Shown here piece after piece: positions 48,787 to 58,945 of a stretch of 64,000 nt of DNA; within the stretch, counting starts at the first letter, position 1, and each line of letters opens with the position of its first letter. The stretch spans positions 806,001-870,000 of the forward strand of contig NZ_JACVAQ010000002.1 in assembly GCF_014851905.1 (NCBI RefSeq), given 5' to 3'. A model generated the notes under the pieces. It had not been told where the DNA came from and did not search any database. It worked only from the letters and a program-made list of their open reading frames with translations. Origin of the DNA: Pseudomonas sp. PDM14 (GTDB lineage Bacteria; Pseudomonadota; Gammaproteobacteria; Pseudomonadales; Pseudomonadaceae). Position numbers and translations under genes: made by a program.

Positions 48787-50268
48787 TCAGCGGAAGCTTT
48801 CCAGCAGCTTCTTCCACTCCTTGCTCTCGCCATTGCTGACCCCCCCCACCAACTCGATGGCCTGGCGCAGGCGGAAACGCGAGAGGTCGGCACCGAGAAT
48901 CTCCATGGCGTCGAGCACCGACACCGAGCTGGATTTGCCGGTGATCGCCGGGAACATCAGCGGCATCAGATCACGCAGCTTCAGGCCCAGGCCCTCGCAG
49001 ACGAACTGGATGCTCGCGGTGATCTTTTCCTTGTCCCACTGGCGCAGCGCCTCCAGCTCCCACAGCACCAGCTGCAGTGCCTGGCGCACCTGATCCGGGC
49101 TCAGCTTCTTGTGCTCCAGCAGCTTGGCGTCGAGCTGCACGCCACCACTGAAGAAGAAACTGCCAAGCGGCGCGATGTCGCTGAAGGTCTCGACACGCTG
49201 TTGCACGTGTGGCGCGATCTGCATCAGGTACTGCGAATTGAACGCCCACTGCTGCACGCGCGCTGCGAACTGCTCGACCGGCAGCTCACGCAGCCACTGA
49301 CCATTGAGCCAGGACAGCTTCTCCACGTCGAAGATCGGCCCGCCGAGCGAGATGCGCGACAGGTCGAAGTGCTCGATCATTTCGGCCAGGGAGAACTTCT
49401 CGCGCTCATCCGGCATCGACCAGCCCATGCGACCCAGGTAGTTGAGCAGCGCCTCGGGCATGTAGCCCATGCGCTCGTAGAAGGTGATGCAGGTCGGGTT
49501 CTTGCGCTTGGACAGCTTGCTCTTGTCCGGATTGCGCAGCAGCGGCATGTAGCAGAGCTTGGGCTGCTCCCAGCCGAAGTACTCGTACAGCTTGATCAGC
49601 TTCGGCGCCGAGGGCAGCCACTCCTCGCCGCGCAGGACGTGGGTGATTTCCATCAGGTGGTCGTCGACGACGTTGGCGAGGAAATAGGTGGGCAGGCCAT
49701 CGGCCTTCATCAGCACCTGCATGTCCATGCGATCCCACGGGATCTCGACGTCGCCACGCAGCATGTCCGGCACCACGCAGACACCCTCGCTCGGCACCTT
49801 CATGCGCACCACATGGGACTCGCCAGCCGCGACGCGCTGCTCGGCGACATCCGCGGAGATGTGCATGCAGTGGCCGTCGTAGCGCTGGGTTTCCTTGCGC
49901 GCAGCCTGTTCGGCCCGCACCTGATCGAGACGTTCGGCACTGCAGAAGCACGGGAATGCATGGCCCTTGCTGACCAGTTCGTCCGAGTACTTCTTGTAGA
50001 TCGCGCCGCGCTCGCTCTGCCGATACGGCCCGTGCGGCCCGCCGACGTCCGGGCCTTCGTTCCACTCGATACCCAACCAGCGCAGGGCGTCATAGATCTG
50101 CTGCTCCGACTCACGGGTCGAACGCAGCTGATCGGTGTCCTCGATGCGCAGGATGAACTCGCCGCCGTGCTGGCGGGCGAAACACAGGTTGAACAGAGCT
50201 ATATAGGCAGTACCGACGTGCGGGTCACCAGTAGGCGACGGCGCAATGCGGGTGCGGACTTTGGTCAT
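48787..50268 (-). CDS. gltX: Glutamyl-tRNA synthetase
   Basis: The 493-residue class I synthetase charges tRNA-Glu. The HIGH-type motif is [10 protein letters not shown] (11-20) and the KMSKS-type motif is KLSKRK; the C-terminal anticodon-binding domain is helical. The gene lies directly upstream of the tRNA operon that contains its substrate, two tRNA-Glu genes. An eight-C run near 48840-48847 falls in the C-terminal codons without disrupting the frame. Confidence 0.98.
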   Translation of the reverse strand: MTKVRTRIAPSPTGDPHVGTAYIALFNLCFARQHGGEFILRIEDTDQLRSTRESEQQIYDALRWLGIEWNEGPDVGGPHGPYRQSERGAIYKKYSDELVSKGHAFPCFCSAERLDQVRAEQAARKETQRYDGHCMHISADVAEQRVAAGESHVVRMKVPSEGVCVVPDMLRGDVEIPWDRMDMQVLMKADGLPTYFLANVVDDHLMEITHVLRGEEWLPSAPKLIKLYEYFGWEQPKLCYMPLLRNPDKSKLSKRKNPTCITFYERMGYMPEALLNYLGRMGWSMPDEREKFSLAEMIEHFDLSRISLGGPIFDVEKLSWLNGQWLRELPVEQFAARVQQWAFNSQYLMQIAPHVQQRVETFSDIAPLGSFFFSGGVQLDAKLLEHKKLSPDQVRQALQLVLWELEALRQWDKEKITASIQFVCEGLGLKLRDLMPLMFPAITGKSSSVSVLDAMEILGADLSRFRLRQAIELVGGVSNGESKEWKKLLESFR

Positions 50269-50295
50269 GACAAGTCTCGGGGCAAGGGAATTGGA

Positions 50296-51210
50296 TCAAG
50301 GGCGCGATGTTAACAGGCCGGCGGCCGTGGTCTCCAGTTGCGCGGGGCTCGGCAGGCTGGCCATGAGGAAGTCGAGGAAGGTTTTCACCTTCATCGCCTG
50401 AAAGCGCCGTGACGGGTAGACCGCATACAGCTCACCAACCGGCAGTTGCGCCGCCGGCAGCAACTCGACCAAGCGCCCACTCTGTACCGCCGCCTCGGAA
50501 ATCATCAACGGCAGGCCGGCAATGCCCGCCCCCGCCAGCGCCGCTTCGCGGGCCAGGGTGATGTTGTTGCAGGACATCACCCGCTGACAGGCGATCTGCT
50601 CGCCGAGCAGCGGCCAGTAGCGTGGCGGGTCCTGCGGCAGGAGGATGGCGCGATGCGAGACCAGCTCCTCGCTGCGCCGCGGCGTGCCATGCAACGCCAA
50701 GTATTCGGGGCTGGCACACAGGCGGCGGCCACTCTCGAACAGCTTGCGCGCGATCAGGGTCGAGTCATGCGGCTGGCCGACGACGATGGCGATGTCCACG
50801 CCCTCCTCCACCGGGTCGACATCGCGCGAGGTCAACTCGACCTCGGCGCTGATCTGCGGGTACTGGCGCATGAACTGCCCCAGCACACTGCCGAGAAACA
50901 GCTGGCCGAACTCGATGGGCGCGGTGATGCGCAACAATCCCGACGGTTCCTGCTGCAACTGCATCACAGCCTGCTCGGCCTCGGCGAAGTCGAGCATGAT
51001 CTGCCGACAGCGCTCGTAGTAGGCCTGGCCCACCTCGGTCAGGCGCAATTTGCGTGTGGTGCGGTTGAGCAGGCGCACCCCCAGGCGCTCCTCGAGCAGG
51101 GCGATGCGCCGGCTGACCGTGGACTTCTGCATGCCCAGGCTCTGCGCGGCCTGGGTGAAACTGTGGAACTCGACCACGCGGGTGAAGATCAACGCATCAT
51201 CCAGCCCCAT
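50296..51210 (-). CDS. LysR-family regulator of the adjacent efflux genes
   Basis: The 304-residue product has an N-terminal helix-turn-helix (about 1-60, HSFTQAAQSLGMQKSTVSRRI) and a LysR effector domain of the type seen in CrgA/DhcR-like regulators (SGLLRITAPIEFGQLFLGSVL). It is divergent from the HlyD/MFS pair, with a 104-base shared region that carries distant TAAGCAA inverted repeats. Control of the transporter is inferred. Confidence 0.93.
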   Translation of the reverse strand: MGLDDALIFTRVVEFHSFTQAAQSLGMQKSTVSRRIALLEERLGVRLLNRTTRKLRLTEVGQAYYERCRQIMLDFAEAEQAVMQLQQEPSGLLRITAPIEFGQLFLGSVLGQFMRQYPQISAEVELTSRDVDPVEEGVDIAIVVGQPHDSTLIARKLFESGRRLCASPEYLALHGTPRRSEELVSHRAILLPQDPPRYWPLLGEQIACQRVMSCNNITLAREAALAGAGIAGLPLMISEAAVQSGRLVELLPAAQLPVGELYAVYPSRRFQAMKVKTFLDFLMASLPSPAQLETTAAGLLTSRP

Positions 51211-51222
51211 GATTGTTCCTCA

Positions 51223-51287
51223 TAAGCAACAAAGTTTGGCGATTCTACCGGCTACATACTTCCAGGCAACACTGTTAGATTTGCTTA
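51223..51287. promoter_or_regulatory. Candidate operator arms between lysR and hlyD
   Basis: TAAGCAA (51223-51229) and its inverse TTGCTTA (51281-51287) bracket most of the divergent gap. The outer flanks also match partly (CAAAGT and ACTTTG). The 51-base separation suits two half-sites bridged by a LysR tetramer, but could be chance. Confidence 0.4.
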
Positions 51288-51314
51288 CACTTTGCCCGCC
51301 GTTCGAGCACCTTC

Positions 51315-52352
51315 ATGTCCGCCCAACTGCAACGCCGCCTGTCGATCTTCGTCGTCCTTCTCGTCCTCATCATCGCCGCGTTCTTCGCCCACTGGCTGCT
51401 GGTCGGACGTTTTCACGAAAGCACCGACAATGCCTATGTCCAGGGTGAGATCACCCGCGTGTCGAGCCAGCTCGGTGCGCGCATCGACCAGGTACTGGTG
51501 CACGACAACCAGTCCGTGGAAAAAGGCCAGCTGCTCGCCGTGCTCGAGTCGGCAGACTTCCAGCTGGCCCTCGACCGTGCCCGCGCCGCGCTCGCCACCC
51601 GCGAAGCCGAGCTGGACCAGGCGCAGAGCCGCCTGAGCCAGCAAGGCAGTCTGATTGCCTCGAGCCAGGCCGATGTCGGCGCCAGCCAGGCCACACTCAA
51701 CCGCACGCAGATCGACCTGTCCCGTGCCCAGGCGCTGCGCAAGCCGGGTTATGTTTCCGAAGAACGCGTTACCACCCTGTCCGCCGACAGCCGTGTGGCC
51801 CGCTCGCAAGTGGCCAAGGCCGAGGCCGACCTCAGCGCCCAACGCCAGCAGGTTGCCGCACTGAACGCCGAGATCAAGCGCCTCGACGCGCAGATCGCCA
51901 ATGCCCGCGCCGACATCGCCCAGGCCGAGCTCAACCTGCAGCGCACGCAGATCCACGCACCGATCAGCGGTATCGTCGGCCAGCGCTCCGCACGCAACGG
52001 CCAGGTGGTGCAGGCCGGCGCCTACCTGCTGTCGATCGTGCCCAACGATGACATCTGGGTGCAGGCCAATTTCAAGGAAACCCAGATCGGCCGCATGCAG
52101 GCCGGCCAACATGCCGAACTGGTCTTCGACGCTTACCCGGACAGCCCGATCGACGCCACCATCGAAAGCCTGTTCGCCGCTTCCGGTGCGCAGTTCAGCC
52201 TGCTGCCGCCGGACAACGCCACCGGCAACTTCACCAAGGTGGTGCAGCGCATCCCGGTGAAGCTGACCTTCGCCGCGGACAACCCGCTCAAGGGCAAGAT
52301 CCGCCCGGGCATGTCGGTCGAGGTCAATGTCGACATCCGCAATGAGCGGTGA
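51315..52352 (+). CDS. Membrane-fusion (HlyD/EmrA-type) efflux adaptor
   Basis: The 345-residue periplasmic adaptor has an N-terminal membrane anchor (LSIFVVLLVLIIAAFFAHWLL), a barrel-sandwich lipoyl half (STDNAYVQGEITRVSSQLGAR), a long alpha-hairpin coiled coil (about 85-195, Ala/Gln/Arg-rich) and the second lipoyl half with APISGIVGQRSARNGQVVQ. It links the downstream DHA2 transporter to an outer-membrane channel. Its end overlaps the MFS gene. Confidence 0.94.
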   Translation: MSAQLQRRLSIFVVLLVLIIAAFFAHWLLVGRFHESTDNAYVQGEITRVSSQLGARIDQVLVHDNQSVEKGQLLAVLESADFQLALDRARAALATREAELDQAQSRLSQQGSLIASSQADVGASQATLNRTQIDLSRAQALRKPGYVSEERVTTLSADSRVARSQVAKAEADLSAQRQQVAALNAEIKRLDAQIANARADIAQAELNLQRTQIHAPISGIVGQRSARNGQVVQAGAYLLSIVPNDDIWVQANFKETQIGRMQAGQHAELVFDAYPDSPIDATIESLFAASGAQFSLLPPDNATGNFTKVVQRIPVKLTFAADNPLKGKIRPGMSVEVNVDIRNER

Positions 52353-53892
52353 CTCGCTGATCCGCCCGGTTGGCGAACCCAGCCGGCGCGACTGGATCGC
52401 CGTGATGAGCGCCATGCTTGGCGCCTTCATGGCAGTACTGGACATCCAGATCACCAACTCTTCGCTGAAGGACATCCAGGGCGCGCTGTCGGCGACGCTG
52501 GAAGAAGGCTCGTGGATCTCCACCTCCTATCTGGTAGCCGAGATCATCATGATCCCGCTGACCGCCTGGCTGGTGCAGCTGCTCTCCGCGCGGCGCCTGG
52601 CGGTATGGGTGTCGCTGGGCTTCCTCGCCTCCTCCCTGCTCTGCTCGTTCGCCTGGAACCTGGAGAGCATGATCGTGTTCCGCGCCCTGCAGGGCTTCAC
52701 CGGCGGCGCGCTGATTCCCCTGGCGTTCACCCTGACCCTGATCAAGTTGCCGGAAAGTCAGCGCGCCAAGGGCATGGCCCTGTTCGCCATCACCGCCACC
52801 TTCGCCCCGTCCATCGGACCAACCCTGGGCGGCTGGCTGACCGAGAACTGGGGCTGGGAATACATCTTCTATATCAATGTGCCGCCCGGCCTGCTGATGA
52901 TCGCCGGCCTGATGTACGGGCTGGAGAAGAAGAAACCCAACTGGGAACTGCTCAAGAGCACCGACTACGCTGGCATCGTCACCCTCGGCATGGGCCTGGG
53001 CTGCCTGCAGGTGTTTCTCGAGGAAGGCCACCGCAAGGACTGGTTGGAGTCGAGCCTGATCGTCGGCCTCGGCTCTATCGCCGTGGTCAGCCTGTGCGTA
53101 TTCGTCATCCTGCAGTTCTCGCGGGACAACCCGCTGATCAACCTGCGCATCCTGCGTGAACGCAACTTCGGCCTGACCAGCATCGCCAGCCTGGGCATGG
53201 GGCTGGGCTTGTATGGCTCGATCTACCTGCTGCCGCTGTACCTGGCACAGATCCAGAACTACAACGCCCTGCAGATCGGCGAAGTGATCATGTGGATGGG
53301 CCTGCCGCAGCTGTTCATCATCCCGCTGGTACCGATGCTGATGAAGGTCATCCCGCCCAAGCTGCTCTGCGCGCTGGGTTTTGGCCTGTTCGGCTTCTCC
53401 AGCTTCGCCTCGGGCGTGCTCAACCCGGACTTCGCTGGCGAGCAGTTCAATCACATCCAGATCATCCGCGCCCTCGGCCAGCCGATGATCATGGTCACCG
53501 TATCGCTGATCGCCACTGCGTACATCCAGGCCCAGGACGCCGGCTCAGCCTCCAGCCTGTTCAACATCCTGCGCAACCTCGGCGGTGCCATCGGCATCGC
53601 CCTGCTCGCGACCCTGCTCGACAGCCGCACCAAGACCTACTTCGACTACCTGCGCGAAGCCGTGGTGCCCGGTAACCCGCAGGTCGACGAGCGCCTCGCG
53701 CAACTCACCGAACAACTCGGCAGCTCGCAGGCGGCACTCGGCAAACTGAGCGAGATCGTCCATCAGCAGGCCAGCATCATGGCCTACAATGACGCCTTCC
53801 ATTTCGTCGGACTGGCGCTCGGCATCAGCATGATTGCCGTGCTCCTGACTCGCGCACTGCCACCGGGAACCACCGGCGGCGCTGCCCACTAA
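52342..53892 (+). CDS. MFS drug efflux permease, DHA2 (EmrB-type, 14 TM)
   Basis: The 516-residue proton-drug antiporter has about 14 hydrophobic segments and the DHA2 motifs (AVLDIQITNSSLKDIQGAL; GWEYIFYINVPPGLLM). With the HlyD adaptor it would form a tripartite pump; no outer-membrane factor gene is adjacent. The start is placed at 52342, an 11-base overlap with the adaptor; ATG at 52327 (five residues longer) is possible but its GAGG is too close. Confidence 0.92.
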   Translation: MSGDSLIRPVGEPSRRDWIAVMSAMLGAFMAVLDIQITNSSLKDIQGALSATLEEGSWISTSYLVAEIIMIPLTAWLVQLLSARRLAVWVSLGFLASSLLCSFAWNLESMIVFRALQGFTGGALIPLAFTLTLIKLPESQRAKGMALFAITATFAPSIGPTLGGWLTENWGWEYIFYINVPPGLLMIAGLMYGLEKKKPNWELLKSTDYAGIVTLGMGLGCLQVFLEEGHRKDWLESSLIVGLGSIAVVSLCVFVILQFSRDNPLINLRILRERNFGLTSIASLGMGLGLYGSIYLLPLYLAQIQNYNALQIGEVIMWMGLPQLFIIPLVPMLMKVIPPKLLCALGFGLFGFSSFASGVLNPDFAGEQFNHIQIIRALGQPMIMVTVSLIATAYIQAQDAGSASSLFNILRNLGGAIGIALLATLLDSRTKTYFDYLREAVVPGNPQVDERLAQLTEQLGSSQAALGKLSEIVHQQASIMAYNDAFHFVGLALGISMIAVLLTRALPPGTTGGAAH

Positions 53893-53941
53893 AAGTCGGT
53901 CACTGCGTCACGAGCGCGGTGGCCATCTGCAAGGTCAAGCA

Positions 53942-54841
53942 ATGCCCACCTCCGCCACCCGCACCCGTTCGCTGCTGCTGATCGGGGCTTTCCTGGTCAT
54001 CTACATCGGCTGGGGCACCACCTACCTGGCCAACCATTTCCTGCTGCGCGAACTGCCACCCTTCATCATCGGCACCCTGCGCTTCCTGCTGGCCGGGCTG
54101 CTGGCGCTGGCCTGGGTGATCGCCCGCGGCGAACTGCGCCTGCAGCGCAGCGACATCGGAGGCGCGCTGATCGGCGGCGTCCTACTCATTGCGGTCGGCC
54201 AGGGCGCGCTGATCTACGCCAACCTGCACCTGCCCACCGGCATGCTGGCGATGCTCTACACCACGCTGCCGCTGTGGAGCGTGGCGCTGGAATGGTTGCT
54301 GGGCGAACGCCCACCGCTGTGGGTGCTGCTGGGGCTGGCGGTGTCGGTGGCGGGCATCGTGCTGCTGATGGGCAACGGCCTGGGCCACGGTGCTGGGCCG
54401 CTGCAGTGGCTGTCCGGGGCGCTGGTGCTGGGCGCCACGCTGCTGTGGGCAATCGGCGCCTGGTGGCTGCGCCGGCGCGCGCCGTTTCGCTCCAGTGCAC
54501 TGGGCCTGTCCCTGCAGATGCTCACCGGCGCGCTGATCCTCGCCGTGATCGCCGCCTTCCAGGGCAACTGGCAGAGCCTGCACCTGGGTTCGCTGTCCGG
54601 CACCGGGTGGCTCTGGCTGGCGTACCTGGTGCTGCCAGTCAGCCTCGGCGTCTACCCGGCCTACTTCTGGCTGCTGCGCGAAGTCCGCCCGAGCCTGGTG
54701 TCGACCTTCGCCTTCGTCAACCCGGTGGTGGCACTGCTGCTCGGCTACCTGCTGCTCGACGAACAGTTGACCACGGATGCGGCGATGGCCTGTGCAGCGA
54801 TCCTGATCGGCGTATCGCTGATCGTCTTTGGCCGCCGTTGA
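53942..54841 (+). CDS. EamA-family (DMT) transporter
   Basis: The 299-residue membrane protein has ten predicted segments in two EamA repeats (LIGAFLVIYIGWGTTYLANH in the first and VSTFAFVNPVVALLLGYLLLDE in the second). The family exports metabolites and amino acids; it resembles the YedA-type group. 49 bases after the MFS gene on the same strand, so it may be in the same transcript. Substrate unknown. Confidence 0.92.
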   Translation: MPTSATRTRSLLLIGAFLVIYIGWGTTYLANHFLLRELPPFIIGTLRFLLAGLLALAWVIARGELRLQRSDIGGALIGGVLLIAVGQGALIYANLHLPTGMLAMLYTTLPLWSVALEWLLGERPPLWVLLGLAVSVAGIVLLMGNGLGHGAGPLQWLSGALVLGATLLWAIGAWWLRRRAPFRSSALGLSLQMLTGALILAVIAAFQGNWQSLHLGSLSGTGWLWLAYLVLPVSLGVYPAYFWLLREVRPSLVSTFAFVNPVVALLLGYLLLDEQLTTDAAMACAAILIGVSLIVFGRR

Positions 54842-54886
54842 CGCCACATGCAGAGCGGGCTGCAGCCCACCCTGTATGCGGCTTGA

Positions 54887-56902
54887 TCACACCTGTAGCA
54901 AACGGTCGCGCAGCTTCTGGATCTCGTCGCGCATCTGCGCCGCGGCCTCGAACTCCAGGTCCCGGGCCAGCTGGTACATCTTCTCCTCGAGCTGACGGAT
55001 GCGCTTGGTGATCTCGCTCGGCGAGCGCAGCTCGGCCTCGTAGCGTGCATTCTCTTCCGCCGCCTTGGCCATGCCCTTGCGCTTGTTGCTGCGCGAACCA
55101 GGCACCGTGGCGCCTTCAAGGATGTCCTGAATGTCCTTCTTCACACCTTTGGGCACGATGCCATTGGCCTCGTTGAAGGCGATCTGCTTGTCGCGGCGAC
55201 GCTCGGTCTCGCCGATCGCCCGCTCCATCGAGCCGGTGATGCGGTCGGCGTAGAGGATCGCCCGGCCATTGAGGTTGCGCGCCGCGCGGCCGATGGTCTG
55301 GATCAGCGAGCGCTCGGAACGCAGGAAGCCTTCCTTGTCCGCATCGAGGATCGCCACCAGCGACACCTCGGGCATGTCCAGGCCCTCACGCAGCAGGTTG
55401 ATCCCAACCAGCACGTCGAACGCCCCAGTACGCAGGTCGCGAATAATCTCCACACGCTCGACCGTGTCGATGTCCGAGTGCAGGTAGCGCACCTTGACTC
55501 CGTGGTCGGCGAGGTAGTCGGTGAGGTCTTCGGACATACGCTTGGTCAGCGTGGTCACCAACACCCGCTCCTCCAGGGCGACGCGCTTGGTGATCTCCGA
55601 CAGCAGGTCATCGACCTGGGTACGCGCCGGGCGCACTTCGATCTGCGGATCGACCAGCCCGGTCGGACGCACCACCTGCTCAATCACCCGCCCAGCGTGA
55701 TCGGCCTCGTACGGGCCTGGCGTGGCGGAGACGAAGATGGTCTGCGGGCTGGCCGCCTCCCACTCCTCGAAACGCATCGGCCGGTTGTCCAGCGCCGATG
55801 GCAGGCGGAAACCGTACTCCACCAGGGTTTCCTTGCGCGAACGGTCGCCCTTGAACATCGCGCCGACCTGCGGCACCGAAACGTGGGACTCGTCGATGAC
55901 CAGAAGCGCTTCATCGGGCAGGTAGTCGTACAGGGTCGGCGGCGGCTCGCCCGGACCGCGCCCGGACAGGTAGCGCGAGTAGTTTTCGATGCCGTTGCAG
56001 TAGCCCAGCTCGAGGATCATTTCCAGGTCGAAGCGCGTGCGCTGCTCCAGGCGCTGCGCCTCGACCAGCTTGTTGTTGGCCCGCAGGTAATCCAGGCGCT
56101 CCTTGAGTTCGACCTTGATGTGCTCCACCGCTTCCAACAGGGTCTCGCGCGGGGTGACGTAGTGGCTCTTGGGGTAGAAGGTGAAACGCGGCAGCTTGCG
56201 GATGACCTCGCCGGTCAGCGGATCGAAGGCCGACAGGCTTTCCACTTCGTCGTCGAACAGCTCGATGCGAATCGCCTCCAGGTCTGACTCGGCCGGGAAG
56301 ATGTCGATCACATCGCCGCGCACCCGGAAGGTGGCGCGAGCGAAATCCATGTCGTTGCGCGTGTACTGCAGGTCCGCCAGCCGGCGCAGCAGGGCGCGCT
56401 GATCCATCTTGTCGCCGCGATCCACGTGCAGAACCATTTTCAGGTAGCTCTCGGGGCTACCCAGGCCGTAGATACACGACACGGTGGTGACGATGATCGC
56501 ATCCGGGCGTTCGAGCAGCGCCTTGGTCGCCGACAGGCGCATCTGCTCGATGTGGTCGTTGATCGAGGCATCCTTCTCGATGAAGGTATCGGACGACGGC
56601 ACGTAGGCTTCGGGCTGGTAGTAGTCGTAGTAGGAAACGAAGTACTCCACCGCGTTGTTCGGGAAGAAACTCTTGAACTCGCCGTAAAGCTGCGCAGCGA
56701 GGGTCTTGTTCGGCGCCAACACCAGCGTCGGGCGCTGGATCTGGGCAATCACGTTGGCGATGCTGAAGGTCTTGCCCGAGCCGGTTACGCCGAGCAGCGT
56801 CTGGTGCGACAGGCCCGCCTCCAGGCCTTCGACCATCTGCCGGATGGCCTCCGGTTGATCGCCGGCCGGCTTGAATCGGGTGACAAGCTGAAACTGCGAC
56901 AT
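54887..56902 (-). CDS. uvrB: Excinuclease ABC subunit B
   Basis: The 671-residue DNA-damage-verifying subunit of nucleotide excision repair has Walker A GVTGSGKT (38-45), the beta-hairpin region [17 protein letters not shown], helicase motifs V and VI (QTIGRAARN), and a C-terminal UVR domain ([16 protein letters not shown]) that binds UvrC. Start at 56902. No clear LexA box was seen upstream. Confidence 0.98.
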   Translation of the reverse strand: MSQFQLVTRFKPAGDQPEAIRQMVEGLEAGLSHQTLLGVTGSGKTFSIANVIAQIQRPTLVLAPNKTLAAQLYGEFKSFFPNNAVEYFVSYYDYYQPEAYVPSSDTFIEKDASINDHIEQMRLSATKALLERPDAIIVTTVSCIYGLGSPESYLKMVLHVDRGDKMDQRALLRRLADLQYTRNDMDFARATFRVRGDVIDIFPAESDLEAIRIELFDDEVESLSAFDPLTGEVIRKLPRFTFYPKSHYVTPRETLLEAVEHIKVELKERLDYLRANNKLVEAQRLEQRTRFDLEMILELGYCNGIENYSRYLSGRGPGEPPPTLYDYLPDEALLVIDESHVSVPQVGAMFKGDRSRKETLVEYGFRLPSALDNRPMRFEEWEAASPQTIFVSATPGPYEADHAGRVIEQVVRPTGLVDPQIEVRPARTQVDDLLSEITKRVALEERVLVTTLTKRMSEDLTDYLADHGVKVRYLHSDIDTVERVEIIRDLRTGAFDVLVGINLLREGLDMPEVSLVAILDADKEGFLRSERSLIQTIGRAARNLNGRAILYADRITGSMERAIGETERRRDKQIAFNEANGIVPKGVKKDIQDILEGATVPGSRSNKRKGMAKAAEENARYEAELRSPSEITKRIRQLEEKMYQLARDLEFEAAAQMRDEIQKLRDRLLQV

Positions 56903-57084
56903 GAACGACCTCTCGACCGCTGTGACGCGCCGCTGCCACGGGCGTCTCAGCTAGCAATAAAGCACGCGCGCGATATCGCCGCATGCAACCTTGGCCGCTA
57001 TAATACCGACCGCCTCACGCAACCCCTAGCGCAGTCCGCGCGGACGTTGCCAATCCCCCACTCTCATCTCCGAGCTGCCGCATC

Positions 57085-58281
57085 ATGAGTCTGTTCTCTG
57101 CCGTCGAAATGGCGCCGCGCGACCCGATCCTGGGCCTGAATGAAGCCTTTGCTGCCGATACCCGAAGCACCAAGGTCAACCTGGGTGTGGGGGTGTATTA
57201 CAACGAAGAGGGCCGAATTCCTCTGCTGCGCGCCGTGGCCGAAGCCGAGAAGGCACGCATCGAGGCGCATGCGCCGCGTGGCTATCTGCCGATCGAGGGT
57301 ATCGCTGTGTATGACAGCGCCGTACAGAAACTGTTGCTCGGTGCCGACTCCGAGCTGATCGCCGCCGGCCGCGTGATCACCACCCAGGCCGTGGGCGGCA
57401 CTGGCGCGCTGAAAACTGGCGCAGACTTCCTCAAACGCCTGCTGCCCGACGCCGTCGTCGCCATCAGCGACCCGAGCTGGGAAAACCATCGCGCCCTGTT
57501 CGAAAGCGCCGGCTTTCCAGTACAGAACTACCGCTACTACGATGCCGCCAACCACGGCATCAACCGCAGCGGCATGCTGGAAGACCTGAAAAACCTGCCG
57601 GCCCGCTCGGTCGTCGTGCTGCACGCCTGCTGCCATAACCCAACCGGTGTCGACCTGTCCCTGGACGACTGGAAAGCGGTGCTGGACATACTGCGCGAGC
57701 GCGAACACGTGCCCTTCCTCGACATCGCCTACCAGGGCTTCGGTGACGGCATCGAACAGGACGCCGCTGCGGTCAGGCTGTTCGCCGACGCTGGCGTGAC
57801 CTTCTTCGTCTCCAGTTCGTTCTCCAAGTCATTCTCGCTGTATGGCGAGCGTGTCGGCGCCCTGTCGATCGTCACCGGCTCCAAGGAAGAAGCTGGCCGC
57901 GTGCTCTCGCAGGTCAAGCGTGTGATTCGCACCAACTACTCCAACCCACCGACCCACGGCGCAACCGTGGTCGCCAGCGTGCTGAACAACCCGGAACTGC
58001 GCGCACTGTGGGAAGCCGAGTTGGCTGAGATGCGTGAGCGGATCCGTAGCATGCGCATCGCCATGGTGGATCAACTGGCGGCACTGGGCGCCAAGCGCGA
58101 CTTCAGCTTCGTCGCCCGCCAGCGGGGCATGTTCTCCTACTCGGGCCTGACTCAGGAGCAAGTCGAACGCCTGAAAACGGAGTTCGGCATCTACGCTGTC
58201 GGCACCGGCCGCATCTGCGTCGCCGCACTGAACCGCAACAATCTGGATGCCGTGACCAAGGCCATCGCACAGGTTCTCTGA
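57085..58281 (+). CDS. Aromatic/aspartate-type aminotransferase
   Basis: The 398-residue class I PLP aminotransferase is of the AspC/TyrB subgroup: N-terminal DPILGLNEAFAAD, LGVGVYYNEEGRIPLL, substrate/cofactor segment HACCHNPTGVDL and Schiff-base Lys in SSFSKSFSLYGER. It transfers amino groups between aspartate or aromatic amino acids and 2-oxoglutarate; TyrB versus AspC use cannot be decided. ATG at 57085; a TATAAT at 56999-57004 may be its -10 box, though no good -35 was seen. Confidence 0.93.
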   Translation: MSLFSAVEMAPRDPILGLNEAFAADTRSTKVNLGVGVYYNEEGRIPLLRAVAEAEKARIEAHAPRGYLPIEGIAVYDSAVQKLLLGADSELIAAGRVITTQAVGGTGALKTGADFLKRLLPDAVVAISDPSWENHRALFESAGFPVQNYRYYDAANHGINRSGMLEDLKNLPARSVVVLHACCHNPTGVDLSLDDWKAVLDILREREHVPFLDIAYQGFGDGIEQDAAAVRLFADAGVTFFVSSSFSKSFSLYGERVGALSIVTGSKEEAGRVLSQVKRVIRTNYSNPPTHGATVVASVLNNPELRALWEAELAEMRERIRSMRIAMVDQLAALGAKRDFSFVARQRGMFSYSGLTQEQVERLKTEFGIYAVGTGRICVAALNRNNLDAVTKAIAQVL

Positions 58282-58296
58282 GATAACTGGGAAGTA

Positions 58297-58324
58297 TTGA
58301 CTTCCCCTTTTTAATCAGTAGGAT
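58297..58324 (+). promoter_or_regulatory. Promoter of tRNA-Asn
   Basis: TTGACT (58297-58302), 16-base spacer, TAGGAT (58319-58324). Predicted start about six bases before the mature tRNA. Confidence 0.72.
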
Positions 58325-58336
58325 ACGCACCGCAGT

Positions 58337-58412
58337 TCCGCGATAGCTCAGTCGGTAGAGCAAATGACTGTTAATCATTGGGTCCCTGGTTCGAGTCCAG
58401 GTCGCGGAGCCA
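58337..58412 (+). tRNA. tRNA-Asn (GUU)
   Basis: A 76-nt cloverleaf starting TCCGCGATAGCTCAG with anticodon GTT in CTGTTAA, T arm GGTTCGAGTCC, encoded CCA. Confidence 0.98.
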
Positions 58413-58417
58413 AATTC

Positions 58418-58446
58418 AAAGCCCCAGCACTGCTGGGGCTTTTTTA
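58418..58446 (+). terminator. Terminator of tRNA-Asn
   Basis: A perfect stem AAAGCCCCAGCA/TGCTGGGGCTTT around 58430, followed by TTTTT on the plus strand. Confidence 0.92.
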
Positions 58447-58484
58447 TTGCACAGAGAAAAGCTCGAAAGCGAATACGTCGAGCA

Positions 58485-58511
58485 CAAAAAAGCCGGCGCA
58501 AGGCCGGCTTT
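58485..58511 (-). terminator. Terminator of comEA-like gene
   Basis: A 9-bp stem AAAGCCGGC/GCCGGCTTT (58489-58497 with 58503-58511, loop of five) with six T residues on the minus strand, 22 bases past the stop. Confidence 0.9.
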
Positions 58512-58533
58512 CATTCTGCGAACGAAACTGACT

Positions 58534-58860
58534 TCAGTTGACGCTCAGTCGATCGCGGTTCTTCTCCAGAGTGGCCGCACCGATACCCTTCACTTCGAGC
58601 AACTCATCCACAGAAGCAAACGGACCATTGGCCGTGCGGTGTTCGATGATGGCTTCGGCTTTTACTTTACCGATACCATTCAGCTCGCCCTGCAACGTTT
58701 CTGCATCGGCAGTATTGATGTTCACTGTCGACGCTTGAGCAGCCTGCTGCTCGCTAACGATAGGTTGGGCTTTGGGTTTGACGGGTTCCGCTGCCGAGAC
58801 AGCGACGGAGAGACTGGCAAGGCAGGCAAACAACAGGGAAGACAACTTGAGTTTCGGCAT
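58534..58860 (-). CDS. ComEA-like helix-hairpin-helix DNA-binding protein
   Basis: The 108-residue product has a signal peptide (LSSLLFACLASLSVAVSAA), a short linker and a C-terminal double helix-hairpin-helix (VNINTADAETLQGELNGIG and LLEVKGIGAATLEKNRDRL). ComEA proteins bind incoming DNA in the periplasm during natural transformation, but short HhH proteins of this kind occur widely. The start at 58860 is chosen for AAGGAG; an in-frame ATG at 58884 is less likely. Confidence 0.92.
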   Translation of the reverse strand: MPKLKLSSLLFACLASLSVAVSAAEPVKPKAQPIVSEQQAAQASTVNINTADAETLQGELNGIGKVKAEAIIEHRTANGPFASVDELLEVKGIGAATLEKNRDRLSVN

Positions 58861-58945
58861 TTGCAGCTCCTTAGTGGATTCCATGTGACATTCCGTTTGT
58901 CACGTAACAGACAATAGCCAGCCAATACCCACTGTCAAAGCCGCC

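Noticed and set aside
48840..48847. Run of eight C residues as a phase-variation tract
   Set aside because: It lies in the C-terminal codons of the essential gltX in an intact frame, so switching is unlikely.
48736..50313. 525-codon plus-strand frame
   Set aside because: Antisense to gltX, whose catalytic motifs are clear.
58337..58412. tRNA-Asn as an attachment site for an island carrying the polysaccharide genes
   Set aside because: No second copy of the tRNA 3' end and no integrase in the window; wbpM in this position is normal for Pseudomonas.
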